DNA of 64,000 nt from CAZFJG01 sp964410915 (GTDB taxonomy: Bacteria > Synergistota > Synergistia > Synergistales > JAFGMB01), in the NCBI GenBank assembly GCA_964410915.1, contig CAYPIU010000006.1:1-64000 (forward strand). The letters run 5' to 3'. Of the stretch, positions 17,763 through 27,290 are shown piece after piece (position 1 is the stretch's first letter; each line of letters begins with the position of its first letter). The translations under genes and the position numbers were made by a program. Below the pieces are notes generated by a model. That model ran no database searches. It worked only from the letters and a program-made list of their open reading frames with translations, and was not told the DNA's origin.

Positions 17763-18932
17763 TCAGTATAATCGTTCAGTTCTCGAAACACAGGCTAAAG
17801 CCCATGCCTGCATACATTCACATGAACCCACCGATCCAATTTTTTCACCTGATTTGAATTTTAAACTGAGTACCGGAGAATGATCGCCGAATTCGAGGAA
17901 TATTCGATCAAGATTTCTCTGAATAAGGTAGGAATAAGGCTGAAGTTTTGGTTTCTGGGCATGTAAAACGACATCGATAGATTCAATAACCCAGTTTGCT
18001 TCTTTCAGGATATCAATTACATTATTAAGAAGTACAGTACTTTGAATATTTTTATAAACAGGATCAGAAGCAGGGAATAAAACTCCAATATCCGGTTTTC
18101 CTATAGCTCCTAAAAGGGAATCACAAATAACATGCACCAGAATGTCTGCATCCGAATGACCTTCCAGCCCCAGAGGAAAATCCGGAATGTCGATACCTCC
18201 AATTACAAGTTTTCTTCCGGGAATCAGTGGATGCAGATCATATCCAGTTCCGGTTCTTGTAACTGAAAATGGCCTGGCTATACTTTCCGCAAGATCCCAG
18301 TCTGAAGTGTATGTTATCTTAAAGTTCTGCGGATGTCCCGGAACCTGGCGGATATTATATCCTGCATCCATCCAGGCTTCAGCTTCATCCTTAAATTTTT
18401 CAGAACTGTTGGAAAGTATCTCCATAAGTCTTTTACGGGGAAAAGCCTGGGGAGTTTGAGTCCTAAAGAGGTCGCTGTTATTCACTACCTTAAGCGAATT
18501 ATCATCTGAAGTCCTTTTTAGAGCATCTGCAACAGGAATGCAGGGTATAGCTCCTGTATCAGAACTGGTTTCATTCATAACCCTCAACACAAGATCTTCA
18601 GTAAGAAAAGGTCTTGCGGCATCATGTATCAATACATATTCATGATCAGAAACCGTAAGCGCATTATATACAGAATCTCTTCGATCAAACCCACTTTTCA
18701 CAAACTTAGTTGGGATATCAATCCCCTGCATCAGGTTTCGGCATTCTTCGATTTTTTCATCTGGAAAAGCAACCACGCAATCATTAATATGTCCAGAATT
18801 ATACAGTTTTTCAGCCAACTTGAAACTCCACATCCACATTGGCATACAAGAGAGCTGGCGGAACTGTTTTGGAGTTCCGCCGATTCTCTTTCCACTTCCT
18901 CCAGCTACAATAATAAATGTCCAGCTGTTCAA
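17763..18932 (-). CDS. ispDF: Bifunctional IspD-IspF (MEP pathway)
   Basis: A fusion of the MEP cytidylyltransferase IspD (residues 1-222) and MECDP synthase IspF (223-389), catalysing non-consecutive steps of isoprenoid synthesis. IspD shows IIVAGGSGKRIGGTPKQF, HDAARPF near 103 and RTQTPQAF near 157. IspF has the metal ligands Asp232, His234 and His259 (GYDLH, EGHSDAD). The IspF C-terminus is divergent: where relatives have a K-A-T-T-x-E and GRGEG pattern, this has KFKSGE and GSCEC (about 358-373), so the conserved threonine and arginine near the CDP site are missing. The start is TTG in a TTGA overlap with the upstream PIN/TRAM gene. Confidence 0.92.
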   Translation of the reverse strand: MNSWTFIIVAGGSGKRIGGTPKQFRQLSCMPMWMWSFKLAEKLYNSGHINDCVVAFPDEKIEECRNLMQGIDIPTKFVKSGFDRRDSVYNALTVSDHEYVLIHDAARPFLTEDLVLRVMNETSSDTGAIPCIPVADALKRTSDDNSLKVVNNSDLFRTQTPQAFPRKRLMEILSNSSEKFKDEAEAWMDAGYNIRQVPGHPQNFKITYTSDWDLAESIARPFSVTRTGTGYDLHPLIPGRKLVIGGIDIPDFPLGLEGHSDADILVHVICDSLLGAIGKPDIGVLFPASDPVYKNIQSTVLLNNVIDILKEANWVIESIDVVLHAQKPKLQPYSYLIQRNLDRIFLEFGDHSPVLSLKFKSGEKIGSVGSCECMQAWALACVSRTERLY

Positions 18933-20095
18933 ATCTTAACCTCTCTGCGGATCTTCCCGAATACCATTCTCCCTGCCGAAGTCTGTAACATCGAAGTGAC
19001 TACAACTTCAACTCTCTTGCCAATGTAACCCTCACCATCTTCAACCACAAGCATGGTTCCATCATCAAGGTAACCAACCCCCTGGTGCATTTCCTTACCT
19101 TCCCTGATCACATCAACATTTATTGTCTCTCCTGGAAGTAACATCGGTTTTAATGCATTTGCGAGATCATTTACATTCAGGACTGAAAGCCCCTGGATCT
19201 GTGCTATCTTGTTTAAATTGTAATCTGTAGTCAGAATATCGGCTCCTACCTTTGCGCCTAAAGCAACCAGTCCCTCATCAACTGATTCAACTTCAAGGCT
19301 TTTAAGGTTCTCTTCTACTATCTGAATATTAATTGTATTTATTTTTTGAAGAGAATTAACAACATCAAGACCTCTTCTTCCTCTGGTACGCCTTGCCGGG
19401 TCAGTTGAATCTGCAACTGCCTGAAGCTCGATCAATATAAATCTGGGCAGGATCAGGATCCCTTCAAGAAAACCTGTTTTGGCAATGTCAAGAATCCTTC
19501 CATCAATTATTACGCTGGTATCAAGTACCTTTTTTCTCGCTTCACCTGCTTCAGTTAAATAAGCTGATTCACCATTGCTCCCGAGTTGTTTGACCTTAAG
19601 GTTCTGAAAACGTTCCTTCAGCCCTTTTATTGGTGATAATACACCAGCAAGATCATGTTGCCTTTTGAGTACGAGCCTTGCACCCAGATAACCGAGAACA
19701 ACGTTCAGAAATACAGCAAAATAACTCCCGAAGGGAAGTTCTGAAAATGGAAGTGCAATAAGATTTGCCAGAAGGAGTCCAATTATAAGGCCCATAGTTG
19801 CAGCACTTATATCCTGCCAGCTTGTTGACTGTAGCTGTTTCTCAAAAAAAGATCCTATAAAGCCCAATCCTGATACTACAAGTGGTGCAAGTAAAAATCC
19901 GATCAAAGCAAAAATAAGTACAGAAATAAGATGGAACATAACTGGACCAGGTATGTACGGTATATTTATCTGTAACCAGACTTGAGGTACTTTGGGCATT
20001 AAATACATACTCAGTTCATAGCCGGCGATTCCACCTACCATGGTCAACAAACCCCTAAATCCAATTCTCACCATTTTCCCGGGACTTTCAGCCAT
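18929..20095 (-). CDS. PIN/TRAM-domain membrane protein (YacL-like)
   Basis: A 388-residue protein with four predicted N-terminal transmembrane segments (about residues 10-140) and a PIN nuclease-fold domain whose acidic motif starts at LDTSVIIDGRI near residue 190. A C-terminal TRAM domain (VRE-GK---GVGYLDDGTMVVV-type, about 320-380) follows. YacL-type proteins are widespread in Gram-positives and anaerobes; ribonuclease activity is assumed from the PIN fold but not established. The gene is coupled to ispDF, a neighbourhood also common in Firmicutes (yacL-ispD-ispF). Confidence 0.88.
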   Translation of the reverse strand: MAESPGKMVRIGFRGLLTMVGGIAGYELSMYLMPKVPQVWLQINIPYIPGPVMFHLISVLIFALIGFLLAPLVVSGLGFIGSFFEKQLQSTSWQDISAATMGLIIGLLLANLIALPFSELPFGSYFAVFLNVVLGYLGARLVLKRQHDLAGVLSPIKGLKERFQNLKVKQLGSNGESAYLTEAGEARKKVLDTSVIIDGRILDIAKTGFLEGILILPRFILIELQAVADSTDPARRTRGRRGLDVVNSLQKINTINIQIVEENLKSLEVESVDEGLVALGAKVGADILTTDYNLNKIAQIQGLSVLNVNDLANALKPMLLPGETINVDVIREGKEMHQGVGYLDDGTMLVVEDGEGYIGKRVEVVVTSMLQTSAGRMVFGKIRREVKI

Positions 20096-20099
20096 CTAC

Positions 20100-20720
20100 T
20101 CACTCCTTTCCATTTCTTCCTTTGTTAAGCCTGATCCTTGATTCGAGTGCCGCATGAATCGTGACCCTGTCCGCAAATTCTATACTACCTCCAACAGGAA
20201 GACCATAAGCCAGTCTTGAAACATTAACATCAAGATCTTCCAGCACATCCAAAAGTTCAAAATATGTCATATCACCTTCTATCCTTGGACTCGTAGCAAT
20301 TATTACCTCATCAATATCGAATGATAGTATGCGGTTCTTGAGCTTGCAAAGTACTGCTTCGTCAAGGTCCTCACCGTCCAGGGGGGAATATCTCGCACCA
20401 AGGACATGATATATCCCGGAATATACGCCAGACTGTTCAATACTTATAAGGTCCTCTGATGTTTCTGTAACCAGAAGAGTATTACGATCTCGCAACATAT
20501 CTGAACAGATAGAACATGGATCAATGTCAGTTATGTTTCCACAAACCGGACAGGGATGAAGTTTCGTTCTCATTTCAATTAATGCTCCGGAAAGCTCCTG
20601 TACATATGTTTCAGATTCCTGCATAAGGGAAAAAGCCATGCGTCTCGCACTTTTTTCACCAATGCCAGGTAATTTCTTAAATACATTTATAAGTCTCTCT
20701 AAAGGTTCAGGAAGAGCCAC
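20100..20720 (-). CDS. recR: Recombination protein RecR
   Basis: Part of the RecFOR loading pathway. It has the helix-hairpin-helix LPGIGEKSARR near residue 17, a four-cysteine zinc finger (Cys57, Cys60, Cys69, Cys72) and a Toprim domain. The usual C-terminal signature LAYGLPVGGSIEFAD is present. The start is GTG with GGGGG about seven bases upstream. It lies directly after ebfC, the classical ybaB-recR pairing. Confidence 0.96.
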   Translation of the reverse strand: MALPEPLERLINVFKKLPGIGEKSARRMAFSLMQESETYVQELSGALIEMRTKLHPCPVCGNITDIDPCSICSDMLRDRNTLLVTETSEDLISIEQSGVYSGIYHVLGARYSPLDGEDLDEAVLCKLKNRILSFDIDEVIIATSPRIEGDMTYFELLDVLEDLDVNVSRLAYGLPVGGSIEFADRVTIHAALESRIRLNKGRNGKE

Positions 20721-20734
20721 CTCTTACCCCCTGA

Positions 20735-21043
20735 CTACATTATCCCAAGATTTCCAAGACCACCGGCAAGACCGCCCATTCTGGAACTTGAAAGTTCCTT
20801 ACTTTTCTGTAAAGCATCATTTATCGCAGCAAGAACAAGGTCTTCCAGCATCTCCCTGTCCTCCGGATCAATTACTTCCGGCTCGATCGATATACTTCGA
20901 ATATCGCCCTGGCCGTTAGCCATAACTGTTACCATACCACCTCCAGCATTACCTTCAACAGTTTCGTTTTCAAGTTCTTTCTGGATACGAGCCATTTCAG
21001 CCTGCATCTTTTGGGCCTGTTTCATAATATTATTCATTTTCAT
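20735..21043 (-). CDS. ebfC: YbaB/EbfC nucleoid-associated protein
   Basis: A 102-residue DNA-binding protein with MKQAQKMQAEM at the N-terminus and the central GGGMVTV strand, ending in a glycine/methionine-rich tail. The ATG at 21043 has GGAGG eight bases upstream; the frame extends five codons further, but a TTG there would overlap the ribosome-binding site. It pairs with recR. Confidence 0.93.
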   Translation of the reverse strand: MKMNNIMKQAQKMQAEMARIQKELENETVEGNAGGGMVTVMANGQGDIRSISIEPEVIDPEDREMLEDLVLAAINDALQKSKELSSSRMGGLAGGLGNLGIM

Positions 21044-21061
21044 TTTTCTTACCTCCAAAAA

Positions 21062-21526
21062 TTAGTGATGATAGGAACTCCCTGCTATAATACTCAAAGC
21101 TCTGTATAATTGCTCTGCAAGAAAAACCGTACAGAGTTCATGGGGAAACGTCATCCGGGATAATGACAGTAACATGTCAGCTCTTTCATGTAAAGAACTG
21201 CAAACACCGTAAGCTCCACCTATGATAAAAACAATTCTTCCTGGCGTATTTGACATTGAATCTGACAAAAAACTGGAAAGGCCCGTACTTGACATTGTTT
21301 TTCCTTTTTCATCAAGCAGGACCACAAAATCTCTCTGCTTCAAGACTTTTCTAAGGTTTTCGGTTTCTTTCTGTTTTGCTCTTTCAACATTTCCCCTTGT
21401 TGAGAATTCGCTGACTGTTTCCCATTTTAATGGTGCGAACTGACAGCTTCTTTCAATGTAGCGATTTGCAATTGTGTACATTTGCCTGTCTTTAATTTTT
21501 CCTACTGTCAGCAACATAAGTTTCAT
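21062..21526 (-). CDS. rlmH: 23S rRNA pseudouridine-1915 N3-methyltransferase
   Basis: A SPOUT-class methyltransferase that modifies helix 69 of 23S rRNA. The conserved blocks LLDEKGK, FIIGGAYG, SLSRMTFPHEL and EQLYRALSIIAG--YHH are visible. A position that is usually arginine after FPHEL is cysteine here, a minor deviation. At 154 residues it is near the family length. It overlaps the V-ATPase subunit D stop by four bases, making it part of that transcription unit. Confidence 0.92.
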   Translation of the reverse strand: MKLMLLTVGKIKDRQMYTIANRYIERSCQFAPLKWETVSEFSTRGNVERAKQKETENLRKVLKQRDFVVLLDEKGKTMSSTGLSSFLSDSMSNTPGRIVFIIGGAYGVCSSLHERADMLLSLSRMTFPHELCTVFLAEQLYRALSIIAGSSYHH

Positions 21527-22182
21527 AATATTTTCCCCTGCTGACTTTCTGATCTATTTTTTATCTTTTTCTTTTTTATCTTTTTGACTGCAAACTGTTC
21601 CTGTCTGGCCCGTTCAGATAATACCTCAGTAATGAATTTCTGTTCCTCCTGCAGGTCCGGTAGTATTACATGCTCCAGTGAGTTAATTTTTAAAAGGCTC
21701 TTCCTGAGTTCAGATTCAAGAGCAACGATCCTTGTTCTCAGATTTATATACTCCCAGAGTAAAGTTCTCATATTTTCAAGGGATACCAGAAGATCATCGA
21801 CATATAAAGAAGTCATAGCAGGATCATAAGAAGGAGTATCAAGATTACCATCTGATCCCTGTATTGGTTTGAACTGACTGTAAGAACATCCCATTATGCT
21901 TGTCACTTTCTCCGTTACACGGGTATAGGCCCTACCCGGTTTCATGATCTGTAATATACCCTGCCCTTCATACATTCGGACAAGGGAATAATAGGTACTC
22001 ATATCAGCACAAAGACGGGTAAACTGAATTTCAAGTTCTCTGAAACGGATTCTGTCATTCTCAAGTTTCCTCATAAGAACATCCCGCTTTTTTTCAAGAA
22101 GGCCTTTCCCATATTGTACTGCTTCCTGCTGATGTTTTACATCGAGCAACTGTTCTCTGGTTGGAGGTCTTTTGCTACTCAT
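21523..22182 (-). CDS. atpD: V/A-type ATP synthase subunit D
   Basis: The central-stalk rotor shaft subunit. The protein starts PPTREQLLDVKHQ and is an almost entirely alpha-helical coiled coil of 219 residues, the usual length. The start at 22182 was chosen because the frame, although open 57 codons further upstream, there overlaps subunit B coding sequence and lacks family similarity. It overlaps the subunit B stop by eight bases. Confidence 0.92.
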   Translation of the reverse strand: MSSKRPPTREQLLDVKHQQEAVQYGKGLLEKKRDVLMRKLENDRIRFRELEIQFTRLCADMSTYYSLVRMYEGQGILQIMKPGRAYTRVTEKVTSIMGCSYSQFKPIQGSDGNLDTPSYDPAMTSLYVDDLLVSLENMRTLLWEYINLRTRIVALESELRKSLLKINSLEHVILPDLQEEQKFITEVLSERARQEQFAVKKIKKKKIKNRSESQQGKIL

Positions 22183-23563
22183 TTGCGAATATATTATCCC
22201 TGTTGGATAAGATGTGTTTTTCCGGCAATCTGTAGAGCTCTTTATCAGGTAATTCAGAAAGACATTCCCACGCCATAGAAAGGCTTTCTTCAAGTGAGCG
22301 CCTGTTGGAACTCTGGTTAATGAAAAGTCTTTCAAATTTGTCACCAAAAGCAAGATACTTATGTTCTGTCACATTAAGTCCCTCATCCCCTACAACAAGT
22401 TTCAACCTGTACAGCTCCCTTGATCTTGCATAGGAAGCATAAAGTTGGTCCGCCATTTGTCTATGATATTCAAATGTCTTGCCAGTACCTATCCCTTTGT
22501 TCATCAACCTGCTTAAACTGGGAAGTACATTGACAGGGGGGAACCCTGCTTTTTCATATATATCCCGATCCAGAACGATCTGTCCTTCAGTAATATAACC
22601 AGAGAGGTCAGCAACTGGATGAGTCATGTCATCATTTGGCATAGTTATAACAGGGATCTGGGTAATACTCCCGCTTTTACCCCTCACACACCCTGCCCTT
22701 TCATATATTTCAGAAAGATCGGAATAAAGATAACCGGGAAAACCTCTTCGTCCGGGGACTTCCTCTCTCGCAGCACTGATCTCCCTCAAAGATTCGCAGT
22801 AATATAACATGTCTGTAAGTATTACGAGTACATCAAGATCTTTTTCAAATGCATAATATTCGGCTACAGTCAGTGCCATTCGCGGAGTAAGAAGACGCTC
22901 CACTGCCGAGTCACTTGCAAGGTTCATGAAAAATACACCATTATTGATGGCACCACTGCGTTTAAAACTCTCAATAAAATAATCTGCTTCCCTGGTTGTA
23001 ATACCCATGGCTGCAAAAACAACCAGAAAGGATGATTCCCGACCAGGTATCGTTGCGTTCTCAACAAGTTGAGCTGCTACCTGATTCGCTGGCATCCCCG
23101 GACCTGAAAAAACCGGTAGTTTCTGGCCTCTGACAAGGGTGTTCATCAAATCTATTGTGGATATGCCTGTTTCAATAAAATTGTTGGGACTTGTTCTGCA
23201 GGCTGGATTGATAGTAAAACCATTTACGGCTCTGAATTCTTCGATCAATGAAAGTGGTCTACCATCCAGGGGTTGTCCTCTTCCATTGAATAATCGTCCT
23301 TTCATGCCCATTCCTACAGGAACTTTAATAACATCCCTTTCAAGCCAGATAGTAACATTCTTTGTATCCAGACCACTGGTACCATCAAAAACCTGAATAA
23401 CTGAAATATCTCCATCTACCTGCAATACCTGGCCCTGCCTTAGACCATCTGGTGTTTCGATCGTAACCATCTCACCAAACCCGGCCTCTTTAATACCTTG
23501 TACAAAGATCAACGGACCTTCTATTGACGTAATAGTTTTGTAGCCTTCCCTGTATAAACTCAT
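22175..23563 (-). CDS. atpB: V/A-type ATP synthase subunit B
   Basis: The non-catalytic nucleotide-binding subunit of the V1 hexamer, 462 residues. It opens with EGYKTITSIEGPLIFVQG and contains GPGMPANQVAAQ in place of a full Walker A motif and the ILTDMLYYCE block. It overlaps subunit A by four bases. Confidence 0.97.
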   Translation of the reverse strand: MSLYREGYKTITSIEGPLIFVQGIKEAGFGEMVTIETPDGLRQGQVLQVDGDISVIQVFDGTSGLDTKNVTIWLERDVIKVPVGMGMKGRLFNGRGQPLDGRPLSLIEEFRAVNGFTINPACRTSPNNFIETGISTIDLMNTLVRGQKLPVFSGPGMPANQVAAQLVENATIPGRESSFLVVFAAMGITTREADYFIESFKRSGAINNGVFFMNLASDSAVERLLTPRMALTVAEYYAFEKDLDVLVILTDMLYYCESLREISAAREEVPGRRGFPGYLYSDLSEIYERAGCVRGKSGSITQIPVITMPNDDMTHPVADLSGYITEGQIVLDRDIYEKAGFPPVNVLPSLSRLMNKGIGTGKTFEYHRQMADQLYASYARSRELYRLKLVVGDEGLNVTEHKYLAFGDKFERLFINQSSNRRSLEESLSMAWECLSELPDKELYRLPEKHILSNRDNIFANE

Positions 23564-25314
23564 TGGATAACCTCAACAGCAAGTGAACGGTCAAGTTCAG
23601 TGATCCATTTTTCAGCCGCATTATTCAATTCATCCCTGTTCATATCCTTTAAATGGACAAGTTTTGCCCTAAATGGGATATCCTGCAATTCTTCAAATAG
23701 AAGTCCTTTATCAATCTTGTTACCGATCAACTGAAATACTTTTTTAAGAACATTGAGCATTGCCTTTTGTTTTTTCAAACTACAATGAGAATCCTCGTCA
23801 GAAAATGCGTTTTGCTGCAGGAAGAATATTTTTACGAGATCAGCAAATTCAAGAGTCCACTTATCAGATTCTGACAAACCATCGCGTCCAACCAGTTGGA
23901 CAAGGTCAGACAACCTTTTCTCCTGGTCAAGTACGCTCGAAAGAAAATGTTTCAGATCATACCATTCAGAACCAATATTTTTAACTAAAAAGTCATAAAG
24001 CTGATCATTATAAAGACTGTAGCTTGTTTTCCAGTTAATAGCAGGAAAATGCCTCTGTTGTGCAAGATTCTTATCAAGCCCCCAGAAAGTTCCTGCCAGT
24101 CTGAGGCTTGACTGTGTTACTGGCTCAGAAAAATCCCCTCCTGGCGGAGATACTGCATTAATAACAGTAACAGAGCCCTTTTTGTCCGCATTTCCCAAAG
24201 GTACGACCCGTCCTGCCCTTTCATAGTATTGTGCGAGCCTGGAGCCAAGATAAGCTGGATAGCCTTCCTCTCCCGGCATTTCTTCAAGTCTCCCGGCTAT
24301 CTCGCGCAAAGCCTCAGCCCACCGGGATGTCGAATCAGCCATCATGGCTACATCAAAACCCATATCCCTGTAATACTCTCCTATGGTCATACCGAGATAG
24401 ATACTTGCCTCCCTTGCAGCAACAGGCATGTTTGAAGTATTAGCAATAAGTACCATGCGCTCCATTAAGGGTGCATTGTTTTCGGGGTCCTGTATTTCAG
24501 GAAATTCTTCAAGGACCTCGGTCATTTCATTACCTCTTTCTCCGCAACCAATATAAATTATGATATCGGCATTACACCATTTGGCGAGAGATTGCTGCGT
24601 AATGGTCTTCCCGGTTCCAAAACCACCTGGTAAGACTGCAGAACCACCCAGTGCAACAGGAAACATCGTATCCAGGATCCGCTGTCCGGTTAAAAGAGGG
24701 AAAGTAAATGGAAGACGTTTTCTGTAGGGCCTGGGTTTCCTGACCTCCCATTCGTGACTTAAAGAGATTTCAGTACCATTGGAAAGAACACATACAGTAT
24801 CTTCCAAAGAATAATTTCCCATTGTAACAATATGCTCAATAGTTGAATCTTTATGATATGGAGGAACGAGAACCTGGTGCTTCAGATATGTTCCTTCGAG
24901 AACTTCTCCAATTGCATCTCCGGCAGTTACTGGATCTCCTGTTTTTAGAAAAGGTGTAAATTGCCATTTTTTAGTCCTCGGCAGAGTATCACAATGCAGA
25001 CCTCTGGGAATAAAGATACCATTCTCTGAGATCTTGTTCAGCGGTCTGCCTATCCCGTCGAAAACATTTCCCAGGAGACCAGGACCCAGTTCCAGAGACA
25101 GAAGGTTACCCGTTAATTCAATGGGTTCTCCTGTTCGAAGCCCCTCAGTGTTTTCATAGACCTGCACGTCGATCATGTCTTCCTTGATCCTTATCACTTC
25201 ACCAAGCAGACGCGCCTTCCCTATAAACGAAACTTCGAACATTTTAACCTCGTGGAAAGCTTTAGCCTGAATAACAGGACCGAAAACTCCCGTAATTATT
25301 CCATCTGAAGTCAT
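23560..25314 (-). CDS. atpA: V/A-type ATP synthase subunit A (catalytic)
   Basis: The catalytic subunit of the V1 hexamer, 584 residues. The Walker A motif reads PGGFGTGKT near residue 230 (PGPFGSGKT or PGAFGCGKT in most homologues), and the V-type non-homologous insertion is present around residues 110-190. ERGNEMTEVLEEFPE and DSTSRWAEALREI match the family. The cluster probably couples ATP hydrolysis or synthesis to H+ or Na+ movement across the cytoplasmic membrane. Confidence 0.98.
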   Translation of the reverse strand: MTSDGIITGVFGPVIQAKAFHEVKMFEVSFIGKARLLGEVIRIKEDMIDVQVYENTEGLRTGEPIELTGNLLSLELGPGLLGNVFDGIGRPLNKISENGIFIPRGLHCDTLPRTKKWQFTPFLKTGDPVTAGDAIGEVLEGTYLKHQVLVPPYHKDSTIEHIVTMGNYSLEDTVCVLSNGTEISLSHEWEVRKPRPYRKRLPFTFPLLTGQRILDTMFPVALGGSAVLPGGFGTGKTITQQSLAKWCNADIIIYIGCGERGNEMTEVLEEFPEIQDPENNAPLMERMVLIANTSNMPVAAREASIYLGMTIGEYYRDMGFDVAMMADSTSRWAEALREIAGRLEEMPGEEGYPAYLGSRLAQYYERAGRVVPLGNADKKGSVTVINAVSPPGGDFSEPVTQSSLRLAGTFWGLDKNLAQQRHFPAINWKTSYSLYNDQLYDFLVKNIGSEWYDLKHFLSSVLDQEKRLSDLVQLVGRDGLSESDKWTLEFADLVKIFFLQQNAFSDEDSHCSLKKQKAMLNVLKKVFQLIGNKIDKGLLFEELQDIPFRAKLVHLKDMNRDELNNAAEKWITELDRSLAVEVIQ

Positions 25315-25320
25315 ACAAAC

Positions 25321-25596
25321 CTACCTTTCACTGGAAAGATCTACAGGGCCAATAGAAGGAAAAGGAACCCAGACCGGTTTCCTGCTTTTTGTAAGCTTTG
25401 AGTAGAGGGATTTGGGAATTCTCTCAAACCATCCCTTTTCCACAACAACAATTGCTGCATCCATTTCCTCTATAGATCGAATAAATGAAGAGAGTTCGTC
25501 CGGTGATTCGCACACAAGAGGTCTGAAACCAGAGATACTCCACAGATCAACAAATAGCTGTCTACCTATTACAACTGCCGGTTTCTCTGAATTCAT
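25321..25596 (-). CDS. atpF: V/A-type ATP synthase subunit F
   Basis: A small CheY-like rotor subunit, 91 residues here. Recognised by AVVIGRQLFVDLWSISGF at the N-terminus, by the central AIVVVEKG strand, and by its position between subunits C and A. Similarity is weak, as usual for this subunit. Confidence 0.8.
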   Translation of the reverse strand: MNSEKPAVVIGRQLFVDLWSISGFRPLVCESPDELSSFIRSIEEMDAAIVVVEKGWFERIPKSLYSKLTKSRKPVWVPFPSIGPVDLSSER

Positions 25597-25615
25597 AAAT
25601 CCTCCTTCAGTTTTA

Positions 25616-26674
25616 TTATGACAGAGGGATCAATCTTTTGATAAGCTCTTCGGACTCTACTCCAGAAGCCATCCCCACAGCCAGAAGATTAAGGTTTTCC
25701 CATTCGGTAAGTTCCCTTGCAACATAGCCGAGTGAAACCTCGATACCAAGAGGGTTAGCCCTGTATAACTGTCTCTGCCATTTCAGGAACTGTCTCTGCA
25801 TTGCCCTTTGTATGTCTCTGGGTTCAATATTTTCCAAAAGGTCTATCGCTCCATTCCAGACTGTTCCGCGAACAAGCAGACCAAGCAGCTTGTTTCTTTC
25901 CAGATCTGAAATATCAAAACATAAACCTCCTGGAATATAGCTCCTTTTAATAATATGATCACCCGAAACGCCGTAATTGCTACGTACCCACATCCCAAGG
26001 TTCCAGAGATCAATGTTCATACCCAGATATTCTTCCACTCTTTGAGAATTTTTTGAACCCGAAACTTCAAGCTGTTTACGAAGATGATCGATCACTGAAA
26101 GTAAAAGCGTTCTCTCAGCGTGGAAGAGCTCAGATCCGGATTGCATATCCATTAATGCAGATGCAAGTGATAGTGCAAGCGGATGACCGTTTGAGTGGCA
26201 TTTTTCTATAGCATTACTTATAGAGCTGCTGGAATTCCATATGTCATTAAAAAAGAACAGAGGCAGAGAGCCATAGCTATGCCACAATGGATCTGCACCT
26301 CCGGTACTTCCGGAAAAAAAAGCTCTTAAAGCAAGCCTTGAGTTAAGAAGATCAGCCCTTGCAAGAATAACTTCAAGAAGGGTTAAAACCTCACCTTCTG
26401 CGATCTTGCGTGAATGTTTGAGTTCTTCAGAGACGTGATTTGCAACTGCATGCTCGATTCTCGCAAGAATTGAGTTACGACCCCTGATAAGCTCCTGCCT
26501 GTAACTTTCACCGTAACGACTGTCAAGAAGGAATTGTTCAAAAGAATGCATATCTCCCCTTAATATATTGACATAGTCATCGTAATCTAATAAAAGTGAG
26601 ACTCTTCTCCTCAGTATTGCATTGAAATATTCAAAGTTGTCTGTTGAGTTCAGGAATCTGAGAAACTTTTTCAA
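25616..26674 (-). CDS. atpC: V/A-type ATP synthase subunit C
   Basis: The funnel-shaped linker between the V1 rotor and the c-ring, 352 residues. The helical protein begins with a FEYFNAILRRRVSLL-type block (Y-NARVR in relatives) and belongs between E and F in the operon. The only in-frame start near the N-terminus is a TTG at 26674, giving a 44-bp overlap with subunit E. GAGGAGG lies 16 bases upstream, farther than usual, so initiation is probably coupled to translation of E. Confidence 0.85.
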   Translation of the reverse strand: MKKFLRFLNSTDNFEYFNAILRRRVSLLLDYDDYVNILRGDMHSFEQFLLDSRYGESYRQELIRGRNSILARIEHAVANHVSEELKHSRKIAEGEVLTLLEVILARADLLNSRLALRAFFSGSTGGADPLWHSYGSLPLFFFNDIWNSSSSISNAIEKCHSNGHPLALSLASALMDMQSGSELFHAERTLLLSVIDHLRKQLEVSGSKNSQRVEEYLGMNIDLWNLGMWVRSNYGVSGDHIIKRSYIPGGLCFDISDLERNKLLGLLVRGTVWNGAIDLLENIEPRDIQRAMQRQFLKWQRQLYRANPLGIEVSLGYVARELTEWENLNLLAVGMASGVESEELIKRLIPLS

Positions 26675-27275
26675 TGGTATAAATGGATATCCTCCTCATA
26701 TAATGTGATTTTACTTTATTCCATCTGGTAACCAGTGTATTGTCAACTAAATGTCTTTTATCTTCAGAAAATACCGTACACCCTCCAAAAGATCCCGTTT
26801 CCTTTTCTATAATATGAACATCACCGCTACATTCTTCAAGTAAATGTCCATGACCTGGCTCTACCTGAACTACAACGGCACCATCAATTTTATTTGATGC
26901 CTCTTTATAAAGAAAACAGAGCAGATCTCTATATTTATCCTCATCCTGGAGGATTGTTGAAAAAAAGGAAAAGACATTCTGCTCAAGCTCATCAAGCAAG
27001 AACCTCGAATAGTCCCCCACTTGTTCAAGAGTCGTATGTCTTATCATTGTCATCTGCGAGTTAAATAAAGCTTCATATCTTTGTTTTTGTTCCTGTCTGA
27101 GACCTGCAACCCTTTTTTCTACAGAAAGCCTTTTTTCAACGATCATCTCAGAGATCTTATGCTCTGTTTCAACACGGATCTGCTCAAATTTTCTTTTTTT
27201 ATCCTCAATAAGGGCTTCTTTAAACTTTTCTATGTCCCCTCCTGAAGGATCTTGTGTAACTGGAAAAGATATCAA
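26631..27275 (-). CDS. atpE: V/A-type ATP synthase subunit E
   Basis: A peripheral stalk subunit, 214 residues. It has a long N-terminal charged coiled coil (to about residue 95) and a globular C-terminal part ending with the VDNTLVTR-type motif found in this family. The start is TTG with GGAGG seven bases upstream. It partners the short coiled-coil subunit encoded at 29398-29757. Confidence 0.88.
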   Translation of the reverse strand: MISFPVTQDPSGGDIEKFKEALIEDKKRKFEQIRVETEHKISEMIVEKRLSVEKRVAGLRQEQKQRYEALFNSQMTMIRHTTLEQVGDYSRFLLDELEQNVFSFFSTILQDEDKYRDLLCFLYKEASNKIDGAVVVQVEPGHGHLLEECSGDVHIIEKETGSFGGCTVFSEDKRHLVDNTLVTRWNKVKSHYMRRISIYTIEKVSQIPELNRQL

Positions 27276-27290
27276 GAATTAACCTCCAAA

